Source: CBDDLD01 sp965230605 | Lineage (GTDB): Bacteria > Bacteroidota > Bacteroidia > Flavobacteriales > Flavobacteriaceae | Length of the DNA: 64,000 bases | NCBI GenBank assembly: GCA_965230605.1 | Contig: CBDDLD010000004.1 | Coordinates: forward strand, 930,001 to 994,000 | Direction: 5' to 3' | Part shown: one piece after another, positions 23,321-31,310 of the stretch | How the letters are laid out: each line of letters starts with the position of its first letter | How positions within the stretch are numbered: position 1 is the stretch's first letter | The notes under the pieces: generated by a model | Told to the model about the DNA's origin: nothing | The model's database searches: none | What the model saw: only the letters and a program-made list of their open reading frames with translations | Program-made: the position numbers and the translations under genes

Positions 23321-24168
23321 TGGTTTTTATTTAATTCCAATTCCATTTCAAACTGATTAATATTATTTTCTAATCCGATCTTACTGAAAAAATGATTTGC
23401 ACCTATCGATGTTTTATCGACATTAATAATAGAAAGTGTTTTTCCATAGGTTTCTACTAATTCTAAGATAAGAGCAGAGGCGATCCCTTTTCTTCTGAAG
23501 CCCTTATCAACAGCTATCTGTTGTATTCTCTTGCTTGAGGGGTTGAATATGATATATCCAATTAATTGATCGCCTGTAAATGCACCCAATGAAATATTGT
23601 TGTGTTTTAATTCATCTAGCGCAGCATTAGAGTTTTGCCAAGTTGGAGCAATATCCCAAAACGATGTCATCAGATTCCAGTTATAGTGGTGCAAACTTTT
23701 AATCGCTATAGTTTTGTGCGTATGAGATAGCTTAACATCGCCTTTGTAACATACGAGTTCTCTTTTGGTCTTATAACCAGCGCTTTGATATGATTTAATA
23801 GCTTGAATATTCTCAGTGATAACTTCTAGTAGAAGCCGATCTATTTGTTTCTCAATTAAAAGCGGAATGATAAAATGGTACATTTGTTTAGTAAGTCCAG
23901 AACCTCTTTTTTCTGGGATAACACCTGTTCCACCGTTATATACAACGTTTTGATTATCGATAGTATCGAATCCGTGTAAAATGAATGCTATTGGTTTCTC
24001 ATTTTCGAAGGCACCAACAGAAAGACTAAGATCTGTTTTATCAGCCAGCATTTTTTGCTCTAATTGTGCTTCTGTGAGTTTAAATGGAATGAAATAATCA
24101 GAAAAAGAGTGATTAAATACGTCTACGATCTCTTTTGTAGTTACGTCCTCTAGTGTTTTGATTTTCAT
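23317..24168 (-). CDS. Tandem GNAT acetyltransferase
   Basis: 283 residues with two GNAT modules. The N-terminal one (about 1-150) has GGTGVIPEKRGSGLTKQMY, the C-terminal one (about 165-280) has QQIAVDKGFRRKGIASALI; both contain the R/Q-x-x-G-x-G/A acetyl-CoA loop. It acetylates an amine or similar substrate, unknown here. The start ATG is 10 bases after the lipoprotein gene and its stop overlaps the methyltransferase start, so the two enzymes form a pair. Confidence 0.88.
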   Translation of the reverse strand: MKIKTLEDVTTKEIVDVFNHSFSDYFIPFKLTEAQLEQKMLADKTDLSLSVGAFENEKPIAFILHGFDTIDNQNVVYNGGTGVIPEKRGSGLTKQMYHFIIPLLIEKQIDRLLLEVITENIQAIKSYQSAGYKTKRELVCYKGDVKLSHTHKTIAIKSLHHYNWNLMTSFWDIAPTWQNSNAALDELKHNNISLGAFTGDQLIGYIIFNPSSKRIQQIAVDKGFRRKGIASALILELVETYGKTLSIINVDKTSIGANHFFSKIGLENNINQFEMELELNKNQ

Positions 24169-24178
24169 ACTTGATATC

Positions 24179-24661
24179 TTAATCCTTCACCGCATCAATG
24201 AAATAAAAGGAGTCGAGTTCAGAAGTTTGCGAGTTCACAAAGGTGAGAAAAAGCTGTTCTAAGTCACCATCGTATAATCCGTCATAAGGTTGAAATTCCA
24301 TGATCATATCCCCCCATCCATAGCGGTTTATCGTGTTATCGTTATCATCTGTAAAAGTAACTGCTTCAATATCAAATCCATATTTGGCACTATGTTGCGC
24401 GAATACTACAGTTGAAACCTGAACAGTTTCATTGCCATCAATAACTATTGTGATATCTTCTCCATTATTGGATACCGTCAGTGTGCCTTCAATATCTTGT
24501 CTATTACTCCAATTGGTGCCAGTAAAAAACCACCCCGAATAGGTGTACGCCCCAGCCGATTCGTCGATCAGAGTTGGAGTGCTATTATCTATACTTTCAT
24601 TACTACAGGCGTTTAGTATTAGGATTGAAGCTAAGACGATTAACGATCTTAAGGTTTTCAT
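24179..24661 (-). CDS. Lipoprotein of unknown function
   Basis: 160 residues from ATG 24661 (MKTLRSLIVLASILILNACS), preferred over the longer frame because it begins with a lipoprotein signal (Cys19). The mature part is beta-rich, with EGTLTVSNNGEDITIVIDG and repeated acidic turns, and no catalytic motif. It heads the leftward set lipoprotein - GNAT - methyltransferase, the first gap being 10 bases. No family recognised. Confidence 0.65.
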   Translation of the reverse strand: MKTLRSLIVLASILILNACSNESIDNSTPTLIDESAGAYTYSGWFFTGTNWSNRQDIEGTLTVSNNGEDITIVIDGNETVQVSTVVFAQHSAKYGFDIEAVTFTDDNDNTINRYGWGDMIMEFQPYDGLYDGDLEQLFLTFVNSQTSELDSFYFIDAVKD

Positions 24662-24753
24662 TGTGTTCGATTTAAGGTTAAAAGATAATAAATTGCAATG
24701 AATTTTGATCAAGGAATTCGACAACGGTAGGCTATATGGGTTGTTGGCTGTGT

Positions 24754-25011
24754 TTATTTAATTTGTTTCAATTTTGGAAAAGCCTTAAAAAAACCTGAAA
24801 TCTCAGATTGGGATGCTTTCCAATTTTCCCCTCTAATTTCCCACATCGTTATAATTCCAAGTAATTTATCCAAATCGTTCGCTATAAAAGTCAGTTGACC
24901 ATTATCAGCAGTCCAATAAGCCATATTGTCTTCAATACTCAAGGATACTCCGTATCCTTTTTTTAGGATAGTTAAATATGATGGTACTTTAGTATTTCCA
25001 GTCGATATCAT
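24754..25011 (-). CDS. Small hypothetical protein
   Basis: 85 residues, mixed alpha/beta, no signal or membrane segment. It has two strands (YGVSLSIEDNMAYWTADN and GQLTFIANDLDKLLGIITMW) followed by a helix with Trp and Lys, an arrangement like small beta-hairpin proteins, but I do not recognise a family. It is 92 bases upstream of the lipoprotein gene and 140 bases downstream of htpG across a terminator, so it is transcribed separately. Confidence 0.55.
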   Translation of the reverse strand: MISTGNTKVPSYLTILKKGYGVSLSIEDNMAYWTADNGQLTFIANDLDKLLGIITMWEIRGENWKASQSEISGFFKAFPKLKQIK

Positions 25012-25100
25012 TTGTTTTTTCTATTACACCAACATTAGTATAAACAAACTTAACTTTTTTTGTAGTCATATTCAATAGGTCATTTAGGTTCAATAAAACA

Positions 25101-25126
25101 AAAGCCACTTCAAGTGAAGTGGCTTT
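25101..25126 (-). terminator. Intrinsic terminator of htpG
   Basis: AAAGCCACTTCA (25101-25112) pairs with TGAAGTGGCTTT (25115-25126); the plus-strand A-rich stretch before it gives a U-run in the leftward RNA. It follows the htpG stop by 25 bases. Confidence 0.9.
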
Positions 25127-25150
25127 AAAATATTTAAGCAGGTGTATGCT

Positions 25151-27040
25151 TTATTTGATCATATCATAGCTACGCTTTATAAACTCAGTAAGCGCTTCCC
25201 CTTTAAGTAGGCCTTGCGACAAGCGTGCCAGGTCCAAACTCTGATTAATTAAACGCTCTTGCTTTTTACGAGTTTTGGTATTTAAAATGTCACCAACCAA
25301 GTCGGCATTGGTATTTACTACCAAATTATACATCTCCGGCATATTACCCATACCAAACATGCCACCGCCACCGGTTTGCTGCATCTCTTTCATACGACGC
25401 ATAAATTCCGGTTGTGTAATCATAAATGGCGCAGCATCACTATCCATAGTTTCTAACTGTACCATAAATTGCTCTGATGGCACTACGTCTTTAAGCAATT
25501 CTTCAAGTTTTGTCTTTTCCTCGTCCGATAACTTTGAGATCTTAGTGTCCTCTTTCTTGATCAGATTGTCAATATGATCCGCATCGACACGTGCAAAAGA
25601 GATGTTCTCTTTAGTGGTCTCTAACTTTTGGATCAAGTGACTAACAATAGGGGAGTCTAATAATAAGACTTCGTAGCCTTTGGCTTTGGCTGCTTCAATG
25701 TAGCTGTGCTGCTCTTCTTTATTAGAGGCATAAAGAATGACTAACTTATCATCTTTATCGGTCTGATTGGCTTTGATCTTATTATATAGTTCCTCATAGG
25801 TATAGTAAGTATCATCGACCGAAGGGTATAAGGCAAATGCCTCTGCTTTTTCAAAGAATTTCTCTTCAGATAGCATCCCATATTCAATAACCACCTTTAT
25901 GTCGTTCCATTTAGCTTCAAAATCCTCTCTGTTGTTATTGAAAATCGACTTTAATTTATCCGCTACTTTTCTGGTGATGTAAGATGAAATCTTCTTTACA
26001 TTACCATCGGCTTGCAAATAACTTCTAGAGACATTAAGTGGAATGTCCGGTGAGTCTATGACACCACGTAACATGGTTAAGAATTCAGGAACAATGCCTT
26101 CAACATTATCGGTAACGAATACCTGATTTTGATATAATTGAATACGATCTTTTTGAATGTTAAGATCGTTGGTCATTTTCGGAAAATATAGAATCCCCGT
26201 TAAATTGAATGGGTAATCTACATTTAAATGGATATTAAATAAAGGCTCTTCAAATTGCATTGGATACAATTCTCTGTAGAATGCTTTATAATCCTCATCT
26301 TCCAAATCCGTAGGTTGCTTGGTCCAAGCAGGGTTTGGATTATTGATGATATTATCCACTTCTTGCGTTGGAGCCGGGTCTTCTTCTTTAGCATCTTCAG
26401 GCTTTGGAAGCGTTTCAGTTTTGGTGCCAAACTTAATAGGAATTGGCATAAACTTATTGTACTTGGTCAATAAGCTGCTGATTCTTGAATCTTCTAAGAA
26501 TTCTGTAGAATCTTCAGCAATATGAAGAATGATCTCAGTACCGCGATCGGTTCTATCTGCTTCTTCTAAGGTGAATTCCGGAGAACCATCACAGGTCCAG
26601 TGTGCCGCTGGCTCATCTTTATAAGACTTTGTGATGATCTCTACTTTGTCTGCTACCATAAATGCAGAATAAAAACCAAGCCCAAAATGACCTATGATTC
26701 CTGCATCTTCAACCTTGTCTTTATACTGATCTAAGAACTCTTCAGCACCAGAGAAGGCGACTTCATTAATGTATTTTTTAACTTCATCAGCAGTCATTCC
26801 TAACCCCTGATCTATAATGTGAAGTTTTTTATTGTCCTTATCGACCTTAACTTCAATTTGCGGTTGGCCATATTCAACTTTGGCTTCGCCTATATTGGTT
26901 AAGTGTTTTAATTTTAATGTGGCATCAGTAGCATTACTGATAAGCTCACGTAAAAAGATCTCATGATCACTATACAAGAATTTTTTAATGAGTGGGAAGA
27001 TATTCTCTACCGAAACATTAATTTGTCCTTTAGTTGCCAT
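25151..27040 (-). CDS. htpG: Hsp90-family molecular chaperone HtpG
   Basis: 629 residues, full length. The N-terminal GHKL ATPase domain shows ELISNATDATLKL (N-box, about 33-45), DQGLGMTADEV (G1) and GHFGLGFYSAFMV (G2/lid). The middle domain includes FNIHLNVDYPFNLTGILYFP and SRSYLQADGNVKKI, and the C-terminal dimerisation domain ends YDMIK. It is an ATP-dependent chaperone for folding and stress survival. Upstream is a TTTG-N20-TAAATTTT promoter, downstream a strong terminator, so it is a single-gene unit. An inserted acidic Pro-rich loop (about 205-230, EDAKEEDPAPTQEV) is common in this phylum. Confidence 0.97.
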   Translation of the reverse strand: MATKGQINVSVENIFPLIKKFLYSDHEIFLRELISNATDATLKLKHLTNIGEAKVEYGQPQIEVKVDKDNKKLHIIDQGLGMTADEVKKYINEVAFSGAEEFLDQYKDKVEDAGIIGHFGLGFYSAFMVADKVEIITKSYKDEPAAHWTCDGSPEFTLEEADRTDRGTEIILHIAEDSTEFLEDSRISSLLTKYNKFMPIPIKFGTKTETLPKPEDAKEEDPAPTQEVDNIINNPNPAWTKQPTDLEDEDYKAFYRELYPMQFEEPLFNIHLNVDYPFNLTGILYFPKMTNDLNIQKDRIQLYQNQVFVTDNVEGIVPEFLTMLRGVIDSPDIPLNVSRSYLQADGNVKKISSYITRKVADKLKSIFNNNREDFEAKWNDIKVVIEYGMLSEEKFFEKAEAFALYPSVDDTYYTYEELYNKIKANQTDKDDKLVILYASNKEEQHSYIEAAKAKGYEVLLLDSPIVSHLIQKLETTKENISFARVDADHIDNLIKKEDTKISKLSDEEKTKLEELLKDVVPSEQFMVQLETMDSDAAPFMITQPEFMRRMKEMQQTGGGGMFGMGNMPEMYNLVVNTNADLVGDILNTKTRKKQERLINQSLDLARLSQGLLKGEALTEFIKRSYDMIK

Positions 27041-27079
27041 AATTGTTTGTATTAGTTAACTCCTTATGGGAGGATTAAT

Positions 27080-27111
27080 AAAATTTAAATTTTCAGTTTT
27101 GTGTAGACAAA
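27080..27111 (-). promoter_or_regulatory. Promoter of htpG
   Basis: Minus strand: TTTG (plus 27108-27111), 20 bases, TAAATTTT (plus 27080-27087), one base off TAnnTTTG. The ATG is 40 bases downstream, and CTCCCATAAGGAG, a short inverted repeat, lies in the leader. Confidence 0.55.
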
Positions 27112-27145
27112 AAAAATACCAATACTTTAATTGTGACAACATGGC

Positions 27146-27174
27146 ATAAAAAAGGCTGGTCATTACAACCAGCC
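27146..27174 (-). terminator. Intrinsic terminator of the S9 peptidase gene
   Basis: GGCTGGT (27154-27160) / CATTACA / ACCAGCC (27168-27174), with A-run at 27148-27153 giving a U-run leftward, 25 bases past the stop at 27200. Confidence 0.88.
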
Positions 27175-27199
27175 CTTAGACAAATATTTGGTTACAGTG

Positions 27200-29653
27200 T
27201 TAGTCTTTAATTTTAGAATCCGCATTTTCTATGGGCTCTTCAGGTGCTTTTTTGTTTTTCACATGCTTTTCTAACCATTGATCTTGCTCCCAGAGCATGT
27301 GCATAATAGACTCTTTGGCTCTGTAGCCATGACTTTCTTTAGGCAGCATTACCAATCGTACAGTGGCGCCTAAACCTTTTAGGGCATTAAAATAACGCTC
27401 ACTCTGTAAAGGATAGGTCCCTGAGTTGTTGTCTGCTACACCATGTATAAGAAGCAGTGGCGTCTTCATTTTGTCAGCATGCATAAATGGGGACATGCCA
27501 TAATAAATTTCCGGTGCTTCCCAGTAGCTACGTTCTTCACTTTGGAAACCAAAAGGTGTCAGGGTTCTGTTATAAGCACCACTTCTTGCAATTCCTGCTG
27601 CAAAGAGGTTAGAGTGCGATAATAGGTTGGCTGTCATAAAGGCGCCATAACTATGACCACCAACAGCAACTTTATCAGTGTCAATATAGCCAAGCTTATC
27701 AACGGCATCAATAGCTGCTTTGGCATTGGCTACTAATTGTGTTCTGAACGAATCGTTAGGTTCTTCTGAGCCTTCACCTACAATAGGGAAAGCGGCGTCA
27801 TCTAATACCACATAACCTCTAGTTACCCAATAAATAGGAGAACCCCAATATGGATAAATAAACTCGTTAGGGTTAGCAGTACTTTGTGAAGCACTAGACT
27901 TGTCTTTGAATTCTCTTGGGTAAGCCCAAAGGATCATGGGATACTCTTTACCTTCTTCATAATCTAAAGGTAAATATAAGGTGCCTTCTAGATCTAATCC
28001 ATCATCACGTTTGTAACTGATAACACGCTTGTTAACCTTTTCCATACTTTTAAATGGATTCTCAAATGAGGTGATCGCTTTTAAGCTATTCTTTTTCTTT
28101 ATGTTTCTGATGTAGTAGTTAGGATACTCTGTTTGTGACTGAATACGCACTAACACTTCACCTTTTTTCATATTCAGAGCAGAATTTAGATTCTCTAACT
28201 TGTCTGTATACTCTGATTGATAAATACGTTCTGTTTTTTCAGTCTTAATATTAAATTCATCTATAAAAGGGAATTGTCCTTCTTTGGTATAACCGGCTCC
28301 CATAAGGAAAAGTTTATCGCCATCCATCTCTAGAGTGTATCTGCCATACTCATTTCTACTATTCACAAAGTTACCCGGGTCACTGTAGACATCTTGATAG
28401 TTCCTGTCTGAAATGATCTTCGGGGTTTTATTCGCATTTGAAGGATCGAACATATAGGTTTTAAGGTTTCTGGTATTCCACCAATAATCATAAGCGATGG
28501 CTAGATTGTCATTACCCCATTCGATACCTGCAAAACGTTGTTTGGTTTTTAAAATAAGCTTTGGCTTACCATTAAAAGGGGCGCTCATTTCATATACCGC
28601 ATCTCTAAACTCTACTTCTTTAGCAGGATCACCTTCATCTTGTGCTTCTGCCCATACAAGAGTTGCCGGTTTGTCTCCGCGCCAATTCAGGCTGCGTTTT
28701 CCCATTCTTGTTGACATGAAGCCTTTAGGACGCACTTCGTCCAAAGGCACATCATTAACGGTCTTAACCATCTTTCCACCAGAGGTATATATATTCGTTT
28801 CATAAGGGAAACGGGTGTAGGTCACTAGGTATGAGAATGGACGTTTTACTTTAGTAACCATCACATACTTCCCATCCGGTGAAAAACTGACACCCCGATA
28901 CATTCCGGCAGGTAGGAACGATTCTACATTACCGTCAATAGAGACTTTCTTTATCTCTGCATGTGCTAACTGCTCGAAATTGAACTCGTCATTTGGTGTT
29001 TTCAATAGATCTTGATAGGTTCTGTTTTGCGCTTTAGAACCGTCACTTACAGAAATGGTAGGACCTGTTGGTACCGCCAAAGCTGTATTAATCAATTCTT
29101 TTCTATTTGAAGGTAGTGTCTTTACTAAAAGATTTTTGTTGTCCTTAAACCAGCTGATTGTACTACCCATATTCGCATTAATATTTGCATCTGTAATTTT
29201 ATGGACTTTAGCTTCTGCGATATTTAGAATCCAAATTTCTACACCTTCACGTGTTGTGTTAAGACAAGCGATCATAGTCTCATCTGGAGACCAGCTAAAC
29301 CCAGATAATCTTGGGTTGGCAGGTAGGCCACTTACTTGCTTCGCGTCTTTATCTGAAGTACGTTTTACTTTTAGATTATTATAGAATGTTGTTCTACTTC
29401 CGATATTAGTTACTGGATTGATTCGTAATCCTGCCAAACGCATTTCCGTTTCAGAAAGTTCTGTGATTGATTTGTACTGATCACGATATATCAATACCAT
29501 ATGTTCTCCTTTACTGTCAATTTGAACTCCAGGAGCTAGAGATACATCTGCGAGATCCAGAATTTCTTTAGGTGGATTTTGATACGTAAGATTGTCTTGA
29601 GCATATCCAGCTACGACAAAAAGAAAAGCAAAAATTTTTAACGCTGTTTTCAT
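27200..29653 (-). CDS. Exported S9 family (prolyl oligopeptidase-type) peptidase
   Basis: 817 residues with signal peptide MKTALKIFAFLFVVAGYAQ. An N-terminal beta-propeller-like region (WD40-like PD40 repeats such as GFSWSPDETMIACLN and GVSFSPDGKYVMVTK) is followed by the catalytic alpha/beta domain, whose triad is S668 in GGHSYGAF, D741 in HGVADNNS and H775 in KESHGYR. The family removes peptides from the N-terminus of short substrates or cleaves after Pro/Ala; the GHSYG elbow and the propeller resemble glutamyl/dipeptidyl-type peptidases. Protein is periplasmic. Monocistronic, ending at a strong terminator. Confidence 0.92.
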   Translation of the reverse strand: MKTALKIFAFLFVVAGYAQDNLTYQNPPKEILDLADVSLAPGVQIDSKGEHMVLIYRDQYKSITELSETEMRLAGLRINPVTNIGSRTTFYNNLKVKRTSDKDAKQVSGLPANPRLSGFSWSPDETMIACLNTTREGVEIWILNIAEAKVHKITDANINANMGSTISWFKDNKNLLVKTLPSNRKELINTALAVPTGPTISVSDGSKAQNRTYQDLLKTPNDEFNFEQLAHAEIKKVSIDGNVESFLPAGMYRGVSFSPDGKYVMVTKVKRPFSYLVTYTRFPYETNIYTSGGKMVKTVNDVPLDEVRPKGFMSTRMGKRSLNWRGDKPATLVWAEAQDEGDPAKEVEFRDAVYEMSAPFNGKPKLILKTKQRFAGIEWGNDNLAIAYDYWWNTRNLKTYMFDPSNANKTPKIISDRNYQDVYSDPGNFVNSRNEYGRYTLEMDGDKLFLMGAGYTKEGQFPFIDEFNIKTEKTERIYQSEYTDKLENLNSALNMKKGEVLVRIQSQTEYPNYYIRNIKKKNSLKAITSFENPFKSMEKVNKRVISYKRDDGLDLEGTLYLPLDYEEGKEYPMILWAYPREFKDKSSASQSTANPNEFIYPYWGSPIYWVTRGYVVLDDAAFPIVGEGSEEPNDSFRTQLVANAKAAIDAVDKLGYIDTDKVAVGGHSYGAFMTANLLSHSNLFAAGIARSGAYNRTLTPFGFQSEERSYWEAPEIYYGMSPFMHADKMKTPLLLIHGVADNNSGTYPLQSERYFNALKGLGATVRLVMLPKESHGYRAKESIMHMLWEQDQWLEKHVKNKKAPEEPIENADSKIKD

Positions 29654-29761
29654 GATGAATTAAAGATTGTTTAGAGACTTTCAAGATAATTAAAAACCAG
29701 AGCTTTTATTTAAGATGTTATGTTAAAATTCAGAAGGAATTCTTATATTTTACTTTGTTTA

Positions 29762-29775
29762 TTATGCGTGCATAA
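29762..29775 (+). promoter_or_regulatory. Palindrome and weak promoter upstream of the KAS III gene
   Basis: TTATGC-GT-GCATAA (29762-29775) is a perfect 6-2-6 palindrome placed between TTTG (29754-29757) and a -7-like GCATTTTG (29781-29788, matching TTTG only). A repressor site overlapping the promoter of the KAS III gene at 29847 is plausible but weakly supported. Confidence 0.3.
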
Positions 29776-29846
29776 CGAATGCATTTTGCTTTAAAACTAT
29801 TTTAAGGTTATAATGGTTAAATTGCACGACTTAATTTTTTCGATAT

Positions 29847-30857
29847 ATGTATAATTCTAAAATAGCAGGTTTAGGACGTTATGTGCCAGAGAATGTGGTT
29901 ACAAATAATGACCTTAAACAATGGATGGATACCAGTGATGAATGGATTCAGGAACGCACAGGAATAAAAGAACGTCGTTGGATAGATCCTAAGACTAGTG
30001 ATGATACGACGTCTATAATGGGTGCAAAAGCGGCAAAGATTGCCATTGAACGTGCTGGCTTGACGAAAGATGATATCGATTTAATCATTTTTGCAACATT
30101 GAGCCCTGATATGTATTTTCCTGGTGGTGGTGTTCGTGTACAAGAGTTGTTAGACATGCCTACAGTAGGAGCTTTGGATGTTAGAAACCAATGTTCTGGA
30201 TTTATCTATGGGTTATCTGTAGGAGACCAATTTATAAAAACAGGGATGTATAAGAATGTGCTGGTGATTGGTAGTGAAAATCATTCAGGTGGATTAGAAC
30301 GCTCTACACGAGGTCGTGGTGTAACCGTTATTTTTGGAGATGGTGCTGGAGCTGTAGTTTTAACTAGAGAAGAAGATAATTCTAAAGGTATCTTGTCTAC
30401 GCATTTGCATTCTGAAGGGAAACACGCTAAGGAGTTGTCATTAGAAGGCCCAAGTACAGGGCGTTGGGTAGATGCTATTATGGAGGATAATGATCCGGAT
30501 GATGTGTCTTACTATCCTTATATGAATGGTCAATTCGTTTTTAAACATGCGGTAGTCCGATTTAGTGAGGCCATCATTGAAGGTTTACAAACCAACAACC
30601 TTCAAAAAGATGACATTGACATGCTTATTCCACATCAGGCCAACTTAAGAATATCTCAATTTATACAGAAGAAGTTTGGATTGGGTGATGATCAAGTCTA
30701 CAATAATATTATGCGATACGGTAATACGACAGCAGCTTCAATACCGATTGCGCTAACTGAGGCCTGGGAAGAAGGTAAGATTAAAGAAGGGGATAATGTT
30801 GTACTTGCAGCTTTTGGTAGTGGATTTACCTGGGGAAGTGCCATCATTAAATGGTAG
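29847..30857 (+). CDS. 3-oxoacyl-ACP synthase III-type (KAS III) enzyme
   Basis: 336 residues. The thiolase fold is complete with the catalytic triad C116 (RNQCSGF), H263 (IPHQANLRI) and N293 (GNTTAAS). FabH condenses acetyl-CoA with malonyl-ACP to start fatty acids; this type with GVTVIFGDGAGAVVL and FGSGFTWGSAIIKW is found in Bacteroidota as a stand-alone copy, distinct from the fab operon. It may serve a special lipid or start branched chains, which is inference. It is rightward, single-gene, ending at the hairpin 30891-30922. Confidence 0.92.
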   Translation: MYNSKIAGLGRYVPENVVTNNDLKQWMDTSDEWIQERTGIKERRWIDPKTSDDTTSIMGAKAAKIAIERAGLTKDDIDLIIFATLSPDMYFPGGGVRVQELLDMPTVGALDVRNQCSGFIYGLSVGDQFIKTGMYKNVLVIGSENHSGGLERSTRGRGVTVIFGDGAGAVVLTREEDNSKGILSTHLHSEGKHAKELSLEGPSTGRWVDAIMEDNDPDDVSYYPYMNGQFVFKHAVVRFSEAIIEGLQTNNLQKDDIDMLIPHQANLRISQFIQKKFGLGDDQVYNNIMRYGNTTAASIPIALTEAWEEGKIKEGDNVVLAAFGSGFTWGSAIIKW

Positions 30858-30890
30858 TCTTACTTTAAGGATATATAACGATATAAATAT

Positions 30891-30922
30891 AAAAAGCCGG
30901 AATTTAGGAGTTCCGGCTTTTT
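30891..30922. terminator. Bidirectional terminator (third module; end of KAS III gene)
   Basis: AAAAAGCCGGAA (30891-30902) / TTTAGGAG / TTCCGGCTTTTT (30911-30922), 12-bp stem with A and T runs on both sides. It can end the rightward KAS III message 34 bases after its stop and any leftward RNA. Confidence 0.9.
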
Positions 30923-31063
30923 CAGCTATTAACCAACTTTAACTAACACTATATCTAGACTAAAATACCTAGATTATTATTACTTAAAACTTATCACTAT
31001 TTAAGACGTAGAAATGTCTGTTTTATTTCATGAAAAATAAACTTTAACGTCTAATTAACATTT

Positions 31064-31098
31064 AATAAAAAATCCAGGATCACATAGAACCCTGGATT
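31064..31098 (-). terminator. Leftward terminator, second module of the array
   Basis: AATCCAGG (31071-31078) / 12-base loop / CCTGGATT (31091-31098) followed, leftward, by a U-run from the plus A-run 31064-31070. Nothing rightward has a T-run, so it acts on a minus-strand RNA lying behind the outer-membrane-protein gene. Confidence 0.7.
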
Positions 31099-31210
31099 CT
31101 GCTATTAACCAATTTAAAACCAAATAAGGCTAATAATTTTAATTTTAACCAATTCAAACTTTATCATTGGATTAGACGGTATAATTTTTTATTCCTTACA
31201 TATAGTTTAA

Positions 31211-31244
31211 AAAACAAAAACCCGAAACTTTTGTCTCGGGTTTT
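31211..31244 (-). terminator. Terminator of the outer-membrane barrel gene
   Basis: AAAACCCGA (31217-31225) / AACTTTTGTC / TCGGGTTTT (31236-31244), 9-bp stem with U-run leftward (plus A-rich 31211-31220), 67 bases past the stop at 31311. Confidence 0.85.
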
Positions 31245-31310
31245 CTTATTTAATAACCAAACATTAACACTAACCATCAACTATTATGTATAGGCTATTA
31301 AATTTATATG

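Larger units (their letters stand above)
30858..31310. other. Intergenic region with three terminator hairpins and a repeated box
   Basis: About 450 bases without a gene. Read leftward, three hairpins (31211-31244, 31064-31098, 30891-30922) are each preceded by a near-identical box: TTTGGTTATTAAATAAG, TTGGTTAATAGCAG and TTGGTTAATAGCTG. The inner blocks are AT-rich and contain no frame longer than about 40 codons with sensible features. The region separates two convergent genes; the tandem repeated modules are discussed as a finding. Confidence 0.6.

Noticed and set aside
26224..26525. Several open frames in other frames or strands inside htpG
   Set aside because: They lie within the certain htpG coding sequence and have low-complexity, non-protein-like composition.
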